Assembly (NCBI RefSeq): GCF_900113735.1
Contig: NZ_FOQM01000029.1
Coordinates: 43,793 to 107,792 of the forward strand
Length of the DNA stretch: 64,000 bases
From: Bradyrhizobium sp. Gha
GTDB taxonomy: Bacteria; Pseudomonadota; Alphaproteobacteria; Rhizobiales; Xanthobacteraceae
Direction of reading: 5' to 3'
Shown here: piece by piece, positions 7,705 through 16,702 of the stretch
How positions within the stretch are numbered: position 1 is the first letter of the stretch
Layout of the letters: the number at the start of each line of letters is the position of its first letter
Notes under the pieces: generated by a model
The model's input: the letters and a program-made list of their open reading frames with translations, nothing else
What the model was told of the DNA's origin: nothing
The model's database searches: none
Made by a program: the position numbers and the translations under genes

Positions 7705-8904
7705 CTACAGGACACCCCACGCCCGATAGCGTCCCCGGCCGGTCGCCTCGCGAAGGCCGAGCTCGGCGACCAGGTTTTGGGCAGCACGGGGAGTAATCCC
7801 GAGTTCTGCCGCGATCATCCCCGCGGAGACGATCGGCCTGGTCAGCACGTAGTCCAGGAGAGCCGGTAGTTTTGAAGTGGCCCGACGGCCGGCGAGTTTG
7901 CGGGCAAGCAGATTTCTGGTCATCAGCCAACGGTCGTGGTCCTTACGGCCGGACTCGGCGGCGGCCGTCATGGCATCGAGTTGCACGACCAAACGCGCTG
8001 CGGCGTCGCGTGGCCGCCGGCGCTCACGCGGAATGCTTTTCAGCCCAACATACAGGCACGGCAGATGCCAGCGTGTTTTGCCGCGGTCCCTCAACAATGC
8101 CGCACCGAGCAGGCGGCCGAGCCAAGGCGTGTGCTCGAGCGGCTCGATCTCACCCCAGGCCTCGGTGGCAATCGCCCCCGCGAGGGTGGGCGGCAAGCCC
8201 CGAGTCATGTTGACCACGTCGCGCCAGCGATCGAGGCGTCCCTCCTCGTCCCAGTCGGGATCGTAGATGAGGGAATCCCGCTCCGGCCGGAACCTGGTCT
8301 CGTCGGCAAGCCTACGCTCCGTTCTGGCGTTTGCGGCGTCGACGGCAGCGAACGCGGAGGCCAAATGGGAATCGGCCTCATTGGCACCGAGCGGCTCTTC
8401 GAGATTCATGTCATCCCGTTCGGCATCCTCGTCGAACTCAAGACTTCCTTCACCTGCGTTCCAGTTGCTCCTCTCCTCTTCCCGCTCGCCCCGGCCGCGC
8501 AGGCTAGCGAGTCCAGTAGCTGACAGTGCCCAATCGGGCTTCGCCTCGGCGATGCGTCGACGGGCGCGTAGAACGGCATGGGCGCGGGTCAGCTCATGGG
8601 TGGGAGCGCGGACGTCCATGCCGGCGTCATGAAGCACGAGGTCTTCGAGGTGGACAAGTTCGCCATCCAGCCACAGACTGGCGCAGGCATCTGTGAAGTG
8701 CGTTCGGCTGATTGCGCCGTCGCGGATGGGGCTTTTAGCCAGCCGCTCGTCGAGGCGAGCCACGGCATCTTCGGCTGCGGCGAGCGGCCCAACGAGATGG
8801 GCCCAAGGCAGCGGATCGGGGATTTGGTAGGTCGGCAGCAAGGTCCTGATAACCTTAAGTGGAACCAGCGAAACGGAAGCTAACACGGCTTTCGTTTCCG
8901 TCAT
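7705..8904 (-). CDS. RHE_PE00001-type plasmid protein (DUF1612 with C-terminal HTH)
   Basis: A protein of 399 residues from the ATG at 8904 (MTETKAVLASVSL); a longer reading needs a TTG at 8952. Features: an N-terminal block with PLPWAHLVGPLAAAEDAVAR, then DACASLWLDGELVHLEDLVL and an acidic linker rich in E and D (about residues 150-210). The C-terminal end, LLDYVLTRPIVSAGMIAAEL followed by GITPRAAQNLVAELGLREAT, reads as a winged helix-turn-helix. This architecture matches the RHE_PE00001 family of rhizobial repABC plasmids, whose N-terminal part resembles Fic-like regulatory proteins. It is probably a DNA-binding regulator with unknown target. It is transcribed away from repABC. Confidence 0.75.
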   Translation of the reverse strand: MTETKAVLASVSLVPLKVIRTLLPTYQIPDPLPWAHLVGPLAAAEDAVARLDERLAKSPIRDGAISRTHFTDACASLWLDGELVHLEDLVLHDAGMDVRAPTHELTRAHAVLRARRRIAEAKPDWALSATGLASLRGRGEREEERSNWNAGEGSLEFDEDAERDDMNLEEPLGANEADSHLASAFAAVDAANARTERRLADETRFRPERDSLIYDPDWDEEGRLDRWRDVVNMTRGLPPTLAGAIATEAWGEIEPLEHTPWLGRLLGAALLRDRGKTRWHLPCLYVGLKSIPRERRRPRDAAARLVVQLDAMTAAAESGRKDHDRWLMTRNLLARKLAGRRATSKLPALLDYVLTRPIVSAGMIAAELGITPRAAQNLVAELGLREATGRGRYRAWGVL

Positions 8905-9199
8905 AGCGACATCGATTCCGAACCGTTCGGGATTCGACTTTTCGGCTCGCAAATCGACGGTTATGGGGGCCTTGACCCTGACTAGCCACCGTGGGCGTCG
9001 CCAAGCCGCCGAGAAGATGCGCCACTGGTCGGCTCCCCTGCCCTCTTCCGGACACCTTCGGCCGCCGTCGGCACTCAGATGTCCTCCTCGGTCAGGTTGA
9101 TCGTCCGAATGGCCGTGCGGTCACGGCTCTTGAGCTGACGTCCTGCGAATCAGCGTTCATTAGTTCTGCCACGCTCAGGCCGCCTTCGATAGTAGCTCG

Positions 9200-9578
9200 T
9201 GTCAGGCCGCCTCGATGTCGGTTTGCGGAAAATGGGCGGCCCTTGAACATCAACGGTTCACCGCGATGGGGCGAACAGTATCCGAAATTGAGCCGCGCCA
9301 GGTCTCGGCCTTTGCCGAAGCGGTGGCCTTGAGCGCGATGCGGGCTGTTTCGGGCGCCACGTCCACCATTTTGATTTCCATCAGCGCGAGGATAGCTCTC
9401 GACCGCTTCGGCTGCCGCGGCGATCGGCAGGTCTAGCACGCGGGCGATGGCAATCGCCACCCTCCCCCAGGCCTGCGGCGAGGTCAGCCGGTCGCGCTAT
9501 GCTGCACGCGCGCCACAACCGGCGCGCATCGTCTTCGTCGGTCACCATCGTGGTGAGCGCCGAAGCATCGATGAACAT
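9200..9578 (-). pseudogene. vapC-like PIN-domain toxin gene, frameshifted
   Basis: The start overlaps the vapB stop and opens MFIDASALTTMVTDEDDAR, a good VapC beginning with the first catalytic Asp. The frame is then lost. A second frame carries IAIARVLDLPIAAAAEAVES and a third frame GKGRDLARLNFGYC, both standard VapC blocks, ending in PLMFKGRPF. At least two frameshifts separate them, so no full toxin can be made. The cognate antitoxin gene next to it is intact. Confidence 0.75.
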
Positions 9579-9823
9579 CAGGAATCCTCGTACAGGCTGT
9601 CGCGGAACGCCTTGTCAGCAGGCTTGCCGCTCTGCGGATTACCCTTTGCCTTCAAATCGCGACAAAACTGGACGCCCAGGCCGACCAATGACGGCTTGTC
9701 CTGCTCGCGCTCGAGTTCATGGGCGAGTGCCGTGTGAACGGCCTCGGTCAGTCCGATGTTCTTCAGCGCCGCGACCCTGCGGGCTAGCGCGTCGGTCTCC
9801 GGTTTCTTCATATGGAAGGCCAT
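9578..9823 (-). CDS. vapB: VapB-like antitoxin (PSK operon transcription factor type)
   Basis: A protein of 81 residues from the ATG at 9823, preceded by GAGGAG. MAFHMKKPETDALARRVAAL and GLTEAVHTALAHELERE are characteristic of the Rv0623-like/PSK antitoxin family, which binds its promoter and neutralises a PIN-domain RNase. Its stop overlaps the start of the broken vapC. With the toxin inactive, the antitoxin may be a relic, or may still counter a VapC encoded elsewhere. Confidence 0.8.
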   Translation of the reverse strand: MAFHMKKPETDALARRVAALKNIGLTEAVHTALAHELEREQDKPSLVGLGVQFCRDLKAKGNPQSGKPADKAFRDSLYEDS

Positions 9824-9961
9824 GGGCGCTCCTCTAGCGGATGTCGTGTAGGCATTCCGGATACACCGTGCGAAGGCTGGAATTCTCGCGAAATTTGATG
9901 GAAAAGATCGTAAAACGCAGTGAGGCCGGAGGTTTCTATGGTTAGCATTTTATGAATGCCA

Positions 9962-9977
9962 CCCCCCCCCCCCCCCC
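9962..9977 (+). repeat. Homopolymer run of 16 C
   Basis: Sixteen consecutive C residues directly after GCCA. Such tracts are prone to slippage. It lies between vapB and the first parS-like site and in no gene I can support. Confidence 0.8.
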
Positions 9978-10116
9978 GGCGTTCTTGGCCCTATTTCCCA
10001 TCAGCACCATAACCTCGATCGCGCTGCGGCCGAGGACGACTTCGTCCCAGCTCCCGAATTCATCATTGCGCGGGATCAGCGAGGGCAGGCGCGCGCGGGC
10101 GGCCGGAGGCATAGAT

Positions 10117-10134
10117 TGTTGTCAGCTGACAACA
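10117..10134 (+). promoter_or_regulatory. parS-like palindrome 1
   Basis: TGTTGTCAGCTGACAACA, a perfect 18-bp palindrome. The 16-bp core fits the GTTNNCNGCNGNNAAC form I know as the RepB-binding parS of repABC plasmids. Confidence 0.8.
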
Positions 10135-10160
10135 TCCATTTCCTTGCTAGGCCCAGGCTC

Positions 10161-10180
10161 TTGTTGTCAGCTGACAACAA
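10161..10180 (+). promoter_or_regulatory. parS-like palindrome 2
   Basis: TTGTTGTCAGCTGACAACAA, a perfect 20-bp palindrome 44 bp after site 1, the same core as the others. Confidence 0.8.
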
Positions 10181-10493
10181 TTCATTGCGGGTGGCGACCC
10201 AAGACGGCAGCGAAAAGCGATTTTCTGCCCAAAATCGGCGCCATTCGGCCTCATGCAAACGCGCGAATTGGATTGTAAAGCCGCCTTGCTGCGTGTCGAG
10301 GAGTGCCGCTCCGAACTGGATGCTGTGGATCAACTCCCTGACAGGTGGGATCGAGGCGTCTTCGGCTGGTTCTTCCCGACGATCCACGGTCATGCCAGCA
10401 CGCCGATGCCGACCATGATCACTGAAGGTCCGGCGGCGCCCCGCCTGCCCGATCGCGACGCCCGTCATCCGTTGCGCAGGTATCTGGACTAAG

Positions 10494-10519
10494 AGATTGT
10501 TGTCAGCTGACAACAATCT
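10494..10519 (+). promoter_or_regulatory. parS-like palindrome 3 (longest, 26 bp)
   Basis: The 16-bp core GTTGTCAGCTGACAAC is extended on both sides (AGATT before, AATCT after) into a perfect 26-bp palindrome. It is the longest symmetrical copy and so a candidate high-affinity RepB nucleation site. Confidence 0.8.
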
Positions 10520-11325
10520 GCGCGGCGTCCCCATGGACTACCTCTCCCGCTATCGAAACGTCTCGTCCAGGCAGCGAGCCGCTGGGGCGAGCTCGCGGCG
10601 ACCTCGAAGGCTTGCGATCGTATCCTGAGGCACCGGGTTGCCAGACGCAAAGGTGGATGCGGCCCCGGGGCGAGATCGGTCCGCCCACCGTGCCGATCAA
10701 GGTGTTCGCCCGACTGCGCATTGGCTTCCCTCGCCGAAATAGATCGCGTGCGCAGCCGATAAGGAGGCGCCTCAACGCACCAGGTGGTATTCGGTCTTGC
10801 GGCTGCTGGTCCGGGGACAGCGAGCGCGAATGACCCGAATGCACTCGGTCGATTGCTCTAGGCCCGGCTGATTGGCGGAGGCCTACTACCGTGCGGGCTT
10901 GCTTGTTACCCTTGCGAGCGGCGGCCTAGCGAAGTGCCGCAGTGGCGCATCGATCATACTGCGATGGCCCAGCGCGCTGCGGGACCAGCCCCGCAAGATC
11001 CGGTCGCTCACCACCGGCTCCGGCGCTTCAACGTGAGGGGAGGGCGCTTTTCGGGGAGCCGGCGGTGTTGGGTATAACCGCCGTGGCTTATGAGGGATAC
11101 AGTACGAGGCAACGGCTTGGTGGCTCGGGGAAACAGAGATCCCCGCGGCATGGATTGACCGCTCGTCAAGCGCCGATTCACGCTGAGTCGCTAGAATCTG
11201 CCGCGCATGGAAAGAGGCCCAGCAACACTGATCAGAGCAGAGGCTGGCATCGTACCGAATGACGCTTGGGGGCACGCAGCCGCGCCGAATCGCGCTATAA
11301 GGTTCGCTCGGCTGGTTGGGCCATT

Positions 11326-11341
11326 GTTGTCAGCTGACAAC
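11326..11341 (+). promoter_or_regulatory. parS-like palindrome 4
   Basis: GTTGTCAGCTGACAAC, exactly the 16-bp core, about 165 bp upstream of the repA start. It may combine partition with control of the repABC promoter. Confidence 0.8.
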
Positions 11342-11503
11342 GACAGGACGACGCGCCCAAAAAGCTGCTGCTCGGCGCTAGGCAAGCCGACGAGCGTTAA
11401 CAACTCGTTAACGCTTTATTTCTTGCTCAAATCATAGAATCGTGACCAACTCCCGAGACGGAGTTTAGGCGTCTGACGCGCAGAAACCGTCTTGAGAAGG
11501 TAA

Positions 11504-12718
11504 ATGGCGATCTTAGCGGAAGATTCGGTGACGATGAGCGAGACTGCGTCTGCGCGGATTTCTCGGCATGCCGGCATTCTTTCCGGCCAACTGCGGTCGC
11601 TCGCGACAACGCTTTTCCCGCCGTCAGCAAGCAAGTCGCTCCGGTCGTTCACCTCAGGAGAGGTCGCCCGAATAGCGGGCGTGTCCGATGGGTACCTTCG
11701 ACAGCTTTCTCTCGACGGACTTGGGCCGACCCCAGCTACGGGATTCGGCGGCCGGCGATCTTATACCCTGGCTCAGATCCATGAGTTGCGCGGGTATCTG
11801 ACCACCGCGCGGCCTCGGGAAGCGTTGGAATTTCTCCCGCGCCGACGCCCAGGCGACAAGCTTCAAACCATCACTGTCGCGAACTTCAAAGGTGGCTCCG
11901 CCAAGACGACGACAGCGCTGTATCTGTCGCAATACCTCGCCCTTGCCGGCTTTCGGGTTCTGGCGATTGACCTCGATCCGCAGGCTTCGCTGTCAGCAAT
12001 GTTCGGGTACCAACCCGAGTTTGACATTGGGGCGAACGAAACGCTCTACGGCGCCATACGATATGACGAACACCGGCGCCCAATGCGCGAGGTCGTTCGG
12101 CCGAGCTATTTTGACGGGATAGGTCTCGTACCAGGCAATCTCGAGCTCATGGAGTTCGAGCACACGACGCCTCGAGCAATGGTTGAGCGGCGTGAGCGCG
12201 GACACGACCTGTTCTTTCGCCGTGTCGCCAGCGCTATCGACCAAGTAGCCGACGACTACGACGTCGTCGTCATCGACTGCCCACCCCAACTTGGCTACTT
12301 GACGATGGGCGCGCTAAACGCCGCGACCGCGATGCTGGTGACCATCCATCCTCAGATGGTCGACGTTGCATCCATGAGCCAATTTCTCCTCATGACGTCG
12401 GACCTCATGTCCGTCATCGAGGAAGCGGGTGGGCGGCTCGATCACGATTTCATCCGCTATGTCATCACGCGTCACGATCCCAATGACGTGCCTGAAGCTC
12501 AAATCGTGGCTCTCCTTCGCACCCTTTTTGGATCGGATGTGCTCCAGGCCACAGTGTGGAAATCGACCGCGATCGCCAATGCCGGTCTCACCAAGCAGTC
12601 ACTTTACGAGCTGGAGCGCGGCGCGGTAGGGCGGGGCGCCTACGACCGGGCATTGGAATCGGTCGACGCGGTCAATGCCGAAATCGCGCAACTTCTTAAG
12701 AAGGTGTGGGGTCGATGA
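11504..12718 (+). CDS. repA: RepA, plasmid partition ATPase (repABC type)
   Basis: A protein of 404 residues from the ATG at 11504, preceded by GAGAAGG; a second ATG at 11534 is possible. The N-terminal third carries a winged-helix DNA-binding region (SFTSGEVARIAGVSDGYLRQ and a GFGGRRSYTLAQIHELRGYL block) as in RepA of repABC plasmids. The ParA ATPase part has a deviant Walker A, KGGSAKTT, at about 129-136, followed by LAIDLDPQASLSAMFG and VVIDCPPQLG. RepA segregates plasmid copies with RepB and represses its own operon. It overlaps repB by ATGA, so the genes are translationally coupled. Confidence 0.93.
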   Translation: MAILAEDSVTMSETASARISRHAGILSGQLRSLATTLFPPSASKSLRSFTSGEVARIAGVSDGYLRQLSLDGLGPTPATGFGGRRSYTLAQIHELRGYLTTARPREALEFLPRRRPGDKLQTITVANFKGGSAKTTTALYLSQYLALAGFRVLAIDLDPQASLSAMFGYQPEFDIGANETLYGAIRYDEHRRPMREVVRPSYFDGIGLVPGNLELMEFEHTTPRAMVERRERGHDLFFRRVASAIDQVADDYDVVVIDCPPQLGYLTMGALNAATAMLVTIHPQMVDVASMSQFLLMTSDLMSVIEEAGGRLDHDFIRYVITRHDPNDVPEAQIVALLRTLFGSDVLQATVWKSTAIANAGLTKQSLYELERGAVGRGAYDRALESVDAVNAEIAQLLKKVWGR

Positions 12719-13734
12719 GCAAACGTACTGACACCATCAAGAGCCTTTTCACGGCCCCGCAATCAAACGTGTTGTCAGCTGACAACATGCCCGGTGCGTT
12801 GCCGCGGGTCTCGTCGGGCTCGGTCCGCTCGTTGAAGGACACTTTTTCCGGAGTCGAGAAAGAGAACGAGGAGCTTCGCGACAGAATTGCATCCGGGGCT
12901 ATGATCCTCGAGATCGACCCGTCGCTTATCGATCCGTCACCGCTAGCCGACCGGTTTCGTGACCAGGATGATAGCTCGTTCGAGGCGCTTAAGCAGTCGA
13001 TCTCACAGCGTGGCCAAGAAGTGCCCGTTCTCGTTCGGGAGCATCCTGAGGTAAAAGGGCGTTACCAGAGCGCCTACGGTCATCGCCGCGTCCGCGCTAC
13101 GCGAGAGTTGGGTATTCCCGTCAAAGCGATTGTACGATCGCTGTCGGATGAAGCGCTCGTCGTGGCGCAAGGACTCGAGAACGCACAACGCGAAGACCTA
13201 AGTTTCATTGAGCGCGCTACCTTCGCGATGCATATCGAAGATGCCGGGCATAGCCGAGCAATCGCGCAAGACGCCTTGTCGATTGACAGGGCGGAGGCCT
13301 CGAGGCTCCTCGCTGTCGCTCGATCAGTTCCAGCCGATGTCGTTCAAGCAATCGGGAAGGCTCCGAAAGTTGGCCGCCCCCGCTGGCAGACGTTCGCTGA
13401 ATTGATCAAGGACGCCGCCGCGCTCGAACGTGTCAGAGCGTCGATCGCTGACCCGAAATTTGCAGAGCGTGAGACCGATGCCCGATTCCTTGCCGCATTC
13501 ACTGCGGCGAGCCGTTCATCTTCCGCGGGGACGTCGAAGCCCTCGGAAGATAAGCCGGTCTTTTCCGTATCCGGCGATAAGATTGCGCACGTGCGTCAGG
13601 CCGAGCGCGAATTGACGCTTACCCTCGACAAGAAGGTCTCGGCGACATTTGCGGCATTCCTTGTCGACCAACTCCCGGCCCTGTTCGACGCCTTTTCCAA
13701 GACGAGCAGCGGTCAGGAAACTAACGAGGCCTAA
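12715..13734 (+). CDS. repB: RepB, plasmid partition parS-binding protein (repABC type)
   Basis: A protein of 339 residues. I use the ATG at 12715, which overlaps the repA stop (ATGA), rather than a GTG three codons earlier. The N-terminal ParB-like nuclease-fold block is seen in EIDPSLIDPSPLADRFRDQD and GQEVPVLVREHP, followed by YGHRRVRATRELG and the NAQREDLSFIERATFAM box. The helix-turn-helix region follows (AIAQDALSIDRAEASRLLAV). A parS-like palindrome lies inside the gene near codon 20 and encodes VLSADN. RepB binds these palindromes and recruits RepA. Confidence 0.92.
   Translation: MSKRTDTIKSLFTAPQSNVLSADNMPGALPRVSSGSVRSLKDTFSGVEKENEELRDRIASGAMILEIDPSLIDPSPLADRFRDQDDSSFEALKQSISQRGQEVPVLVREHPEVKGRYQSAYGHRRVRATRELGIPVKAIVRSLSDEALVVAQGLENAQREDLSFIERATFAMHIEDAGHSRAIAQDALSIDRAEASRLLAVARSVPADVVQAIGKAPKVGRPRWQTFAELIKDAAALERVRASIADPKFAERETDARFLAAFTAASRSSSAGTSKPSEDKPVFSVSGDKIAHVRQAERELTLTLDKKVSATFAAFLVDQLPALFDAFSKTSSGQETNEA
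12770..12787 (+). promoter_or_regulatory. parS-like palindrome 5, inside repB
   Basis: TGTTGTCAGCTGACAACA, a perfect 18-bp palindrome within codons 19-25 of repB. The coding sequence accommodates it as NVLSADNM. An internal parS is known for some repABC cassettes. Confidence 0.8.
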
Positions 13735-13776
13735 CCGCCTCGTCCCGCAATACGAACCAGGAGCAGACAAGGCAAA

Positions 13777-13833
13777 AGAAAAAGGCCCCCGAAACGGAGT
13801 TCCGGAAGCCCTTCTCTTCAAGTTTGGCGACTG
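13777..13833 (-). ncRNA. Probable counter-transcribed RNA between repB and repC
   Basis: The 196-bp repB-repC gap carries, on the - strand, TTGACT near 13860 and an ATTCTC/GATTCT -10-like block near 13840. Downstream is a hairpin (GGCTTCCG pairing with CGGGGGCC) followed by TTTTTC ending near 13777. A 55-60 nt RNA would result. repABC plasmids encode such an antisense RNA (incA/ctRNA) here, which inhibits repC expression and sets copy number. Exact ends are approximate. The placement and terminator are seen; the function is by family knowledge. Confidence 0.65.
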
Positions 13834-13930
13834 ACAGAGAATCACTTTCGCGAATCGCAGTCAAGAGTTTCTACGCGATTTTATCGTCGTTTCGGCGAGC
13901 AGGTTTCCTTTGCCCAGCTGAGGCAAAGAC

Positions 13931-15163
13931 ATGCAGTCACACTCCCCAACGACGCCCTTCGGGCGGCGATCGTTGACGCTTGCCCATGTGGCAAGCCAAA
14001 TGGTCGCAACCGAACGCCCTCCGGAAAAGATCGTCCATAAATGGAAGATCTTCCACGCCATCTGCACGGCACGGCCGCGCCTTGGCGTGTCGGAGCGCTC
14101 GCTCTCGGTCTTGAACGCGCTTCTGACCTTCCATCCTGAGACAGCGCTCACAGGCGAGGATGATCTGATCGTCTTCCCTTCGAACCGTCAGCTCAGTCGG
14201 CGGGCACATGGCATGCCGGCATCGACGCTACGGCGTCACCTCGCTGTGCTGGTCGACGCGGGGCTGATCGTTCGCCGGGATAGTCCAAATGGCAAGCGTT
14301 ATGCGCGGAAGGGCGATGCTGGCGAAATCGAGCTCGCCTTCGGCTTCGATCTGTCACCGCTCGTCGTACGCTCGGAAGAGTTCGAGAACCTGGCGGCCGA
14401 CATCGAAGCGGAAGCCCGTGCACTTAAGCTGGTCCGTGAGCGAATTACGCTGTGCCGGCGCGACATCGCGAAGATGATTGCAACGGGCATCGAGGAAGGC
14501 GTCCCCACGCGAAGGGCAGGGCAGGGGCCTGCCGATTGGCAGGAGGTGCACGCCGCCTTCCGAGCGATGGTCGCTCAGATTCCGCGCACCGCGACGCCTC
14601 AGGAGCTCGAGCCGATCGCCGACGAACTGTCGCAGCTTGCGGACGACGTGCTCAATCTTCTGGAAGCACACATCAAATCCAAAAATCCGAGCGCCAATGA
14701 GTCCCATTCTGAGCGCCACATACAGAATTCAAATACCGAAACCTTTACTGAACTTGAACCTTGCCTCCGAGAAGGCAGGGCGGCGGGAGCCGAGCCAAAA
14801 CCTCAACCACCGCGAGTCGGGGAAATGGCGTATCCGTTAGGAATGGTCTTGAGTGCATGCCCGGACATCGTCGATTATGCCAAGGGCGGAATTTCGAACT
14901 GGCGCGATTTCTTCGCCACGGTGGCCGTCGTGCGGTCGTCGCTGGGGATCAGCCCGAGCGCCTGGGAGGAGGCGCAAACCGTACTGGGTGAAATGCAGGC
15001 CGCAGTGGTTGTCGCCTGCATCTTGCAGCGTGGCACAGCGATTAGATCGGCTGGCGGCTACTTGCGCGGGCTGACGCGGAAAGCGGACCTCGGGGAATTC
15101 TCGCTTGGGCCGATCCTGATGTCGCAGATCAATTCCCGGCTCCATGAAAAACGGACGGCCTGA
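13931..15163 (+). CDS. repC: RepC, replication initiator (repABC type)
   Basis: A protein of 410 residues, normal for RepC. MQSHSPTTPFGRRSLTLAHV, then CTARPRLGVSERSLSVLNAL, SNRQLSRRAHGMPASTLRRH and HLAVLVDAGLIVRRDSPNGK are family hallmarks with winged-helix DNA binding in the first 130 residues. The C-terminal part has SACPDIVDYAKGGISNWRDF and IRSAGGYLRGLTRKA. RepC is the only protein needed for replication initiation in this family. The origin normally lies in an AT-richer stretch inside the gene, and here the richest part is roughly 14680-14760. Expression is likely limited by the antisense RNA upstream. Confidence 0.93.
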   Translation: MQSHSPTTPFGRRSLTLAHVASQMVATERPPEKIVHKWKIFHAICTARPRLGVSERSLSVLNALLTFHPETALTGEDDLIVFPSNRQLSRRAHGMPASTLRRHLAVLVDAGLIVRRDSPNGKRYARKGDAGEIELAFGFDLSPLVVRSEEFENLAADIEAEARALKLVRERITLCRRDIAKMIATGIEEGVPTRRAGQGPADWQEVHAAFRAMVAQIPRTATPQELEPIADELSQLADDVLNLLEAHIKSKNPSANESHSERHIQNSNTETFTELEPCLREGRAAGAEPKPQPPRVGEMAYPLGMVLSACPDIVDYAKGGISNWRDFFATVAVVRSSLGISPSAWEEAQTVLGEMQAAVVVACILQRGTAIRSAGGYLRGLTRKADLGEFSLGPILMSQINSRLHEKRTA

Positions 15164-15603
15164 CGGATGGGTAGCGACTGTGCGCCATCGCCTCCGCTAC
15201 GGCTGACGCGTCGTGGTCTGAGCCGTGCGCTTAAGGTCGAATGGGCCTCGGGAGCGGCGTCCAATCCCATCAAGCGCCGGGCAGAAGACTGGCGGCCTCG
15301 AGATCGTCCGTGCGGCGATCGCGCACCCCGGGATCATGCGCCGGCGGGGTCGGATCGCGACGTTGTTTTACCGAGCACGCCGCTCTGCCGATCGATCGGG
15401 ACCCGCGTGAAGGCTGCGGCGCCCCAAGAAACGTCAGGCCGACGCTGCGAACGATCAGCCTCCCAGCAGAATACAAAGCGTGGGCGGCGAGGTGGGCCTC
15501 TGGACCGACTAAGACAGTGAGTGAACAGCCGCCTCGGTCGATGGAAGACACGGAAAACCGACGATCCGGCAGCGATCGGACCCAGTTAACGGGATGGGAT
15601 TGG
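15164..15603. other. Intergenic region after repC
   Basis: Long open frames overlap on both strands, as expected at this GC content, but none has a recognisable domain or good start. No gene called. Confidence 0.4.
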
Positions 15604-15804
15604 TCAAGCTTCGCCGGAGCCGGAAAACAGGACGGTCGGCGGCGTCGCACGCGGCGGCGGGATGGACCGACCGCCTCCGGATCCTGGTCTGCTCTTGAGG
15701 TCGTATCGTTGGGCCAGGTCGAGTAGCCGCCGCCTGGTGAACGGGTCCGCATTTTCGGCCAAATCGCGCGCCCGCTGCGCGAAGCCCTTGTAGAAATCTT
15801 CCAC
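15604..15804 (-). CDS. Small protein with AQRARDLAENADPFT motif, copy 1
   Basis: A protein of 66 residues with a GTG start at 15804. It reads VEDFYKGFAQRARDLAENAD, then PFTRRRLLDLAQRYDLK and a Pro/Ser-rich end PPPRATPPTVLFSGSGEA. A clear paralogue with the same GTG start and the same ending lies at 42189-42383 (+). This helical family is common in Bradyrhizobium genomes as single small ORFs. The function is unknown. The conservation of both ends between the two copies supports it being translated. Confidence 0.65.
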   Translation of the reverse strand: MEDFYKGFAQRARDLAENADPFTRRRLLDLAQRYDLKSRPGSGGGRSIPPPRATPPTVLFSGSGEA

Positions 15805-16702
15805 GACGCACCCCGCAACTTCACTGAAGGGATAATTTCAGTCTTGACGCGCCGCGCGTCAAGCAACCGGGACGCATTCGGACAGATTTCGGCGCTTATC
15901 GTCGAAGGCGTAGACCTGGTGTTACCGGCACTCCGTGAAGCCGCTCGTGCACGTCGCGATCTCTTTGGCCATGGATGGGCACGGCTACGCTGGAATCATC
16001 GGCGCGGACTGAGCTCTCTGCAACTGGCCCAGATCCACGTTTTTGCGCTTAGCCCATTCCACGAGGTTCGCGGGCGATAGGTCTGATCGGCCCGCATCGT
16101 TTGAAGACGTTGGCGTTGCGACGCTATTCCACGTGCCGTCGAGAAAGACCGCCCATCGCATCTGCTGCTGCTGATTCCACGGCGGCGAGGCCAGATTGGT
16201 TGGCTGCCACCCTTTTCCCCCGGGCGGCCATGAAGCGCCGATGGCGATCATCACACGCCCAGGGGAACGATCGAGCGCGCGATCCGCCAGACCGAATGCA
16301 AAACTTCTATTCCTCACCTCGATTGTCTTGGGGGTGGTTAGGATGAACTCATTCGGTCCCGGCAGGGCTTGTCGTCAACCCCGCCGCGAGTAGACCCACA
16401 GTTGCTCGTACTGCTCATGGAGCTTGGCGCCTGGCCCCCGGCGGGCAGCGAACGCTTCCGCGGCTGCAGACGGATTCGACGCGGACGGAGGCGACTGGAC
16501 GCGAGCTCGGGATTCTGGTCGGCGGCTTCTCCTGATGCTGGCGGACCGGGGCAGGCCGGATCGGCGAGAGGAAGCATCAGATAGTTGGCCTGCTTAGGGT
16601 GAACTGCGTTTTGCTGCTACGCCCGTTGCATTGGGATACGAATGGCTGAATCGATTGGGGCCGCCTGCAGTCATTCCATGTGTTTTCGCGATGGGCGCAC
16701 CC
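15805..16702. other. Gene-poor region between the small protein and the second DUF736 leader
   Basis: No gene supported. A - strand stretch near 16380-16560 ends in a plausible C-terminus (AKLHEQYEQLWVYSRRG) but has no start, and a - strand frame at 15985-16317 lacks a recognisable domain. Probably remnants. Confidence 0.35.

Larger units (their letters stand above)
9824..11503. other. Long non-coding region with four parS-like palindromes upstream of repA
   Basis: About 1.7 kb with no gene I can support. It contains a 16-base C run (9962-9977) and four of the five GTTGTCAGCTGACAAC palindromes. Short readings such as 10253-10492 (+) lack homologues I recognise. The density of palindromes fits the partition/regulatory zone of a repABC plasmid. 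Confidence 0.55.

Noticed and set aside
9962..9977. Poly-C tract read as the start of a coding region at 9952
   Set aside because: The resulting Pro-rich frame has no ribosome-binding site or homology and depends on an error-prone homopolymer.
10076..10534. Long - strand open frame through the parS-like zone
   Set aside because: It owes several residues (LSADN) to the palindromes themselves, has no recognisable domain or ribosome-binding site, and a competing + strand frame covers the same DNA.
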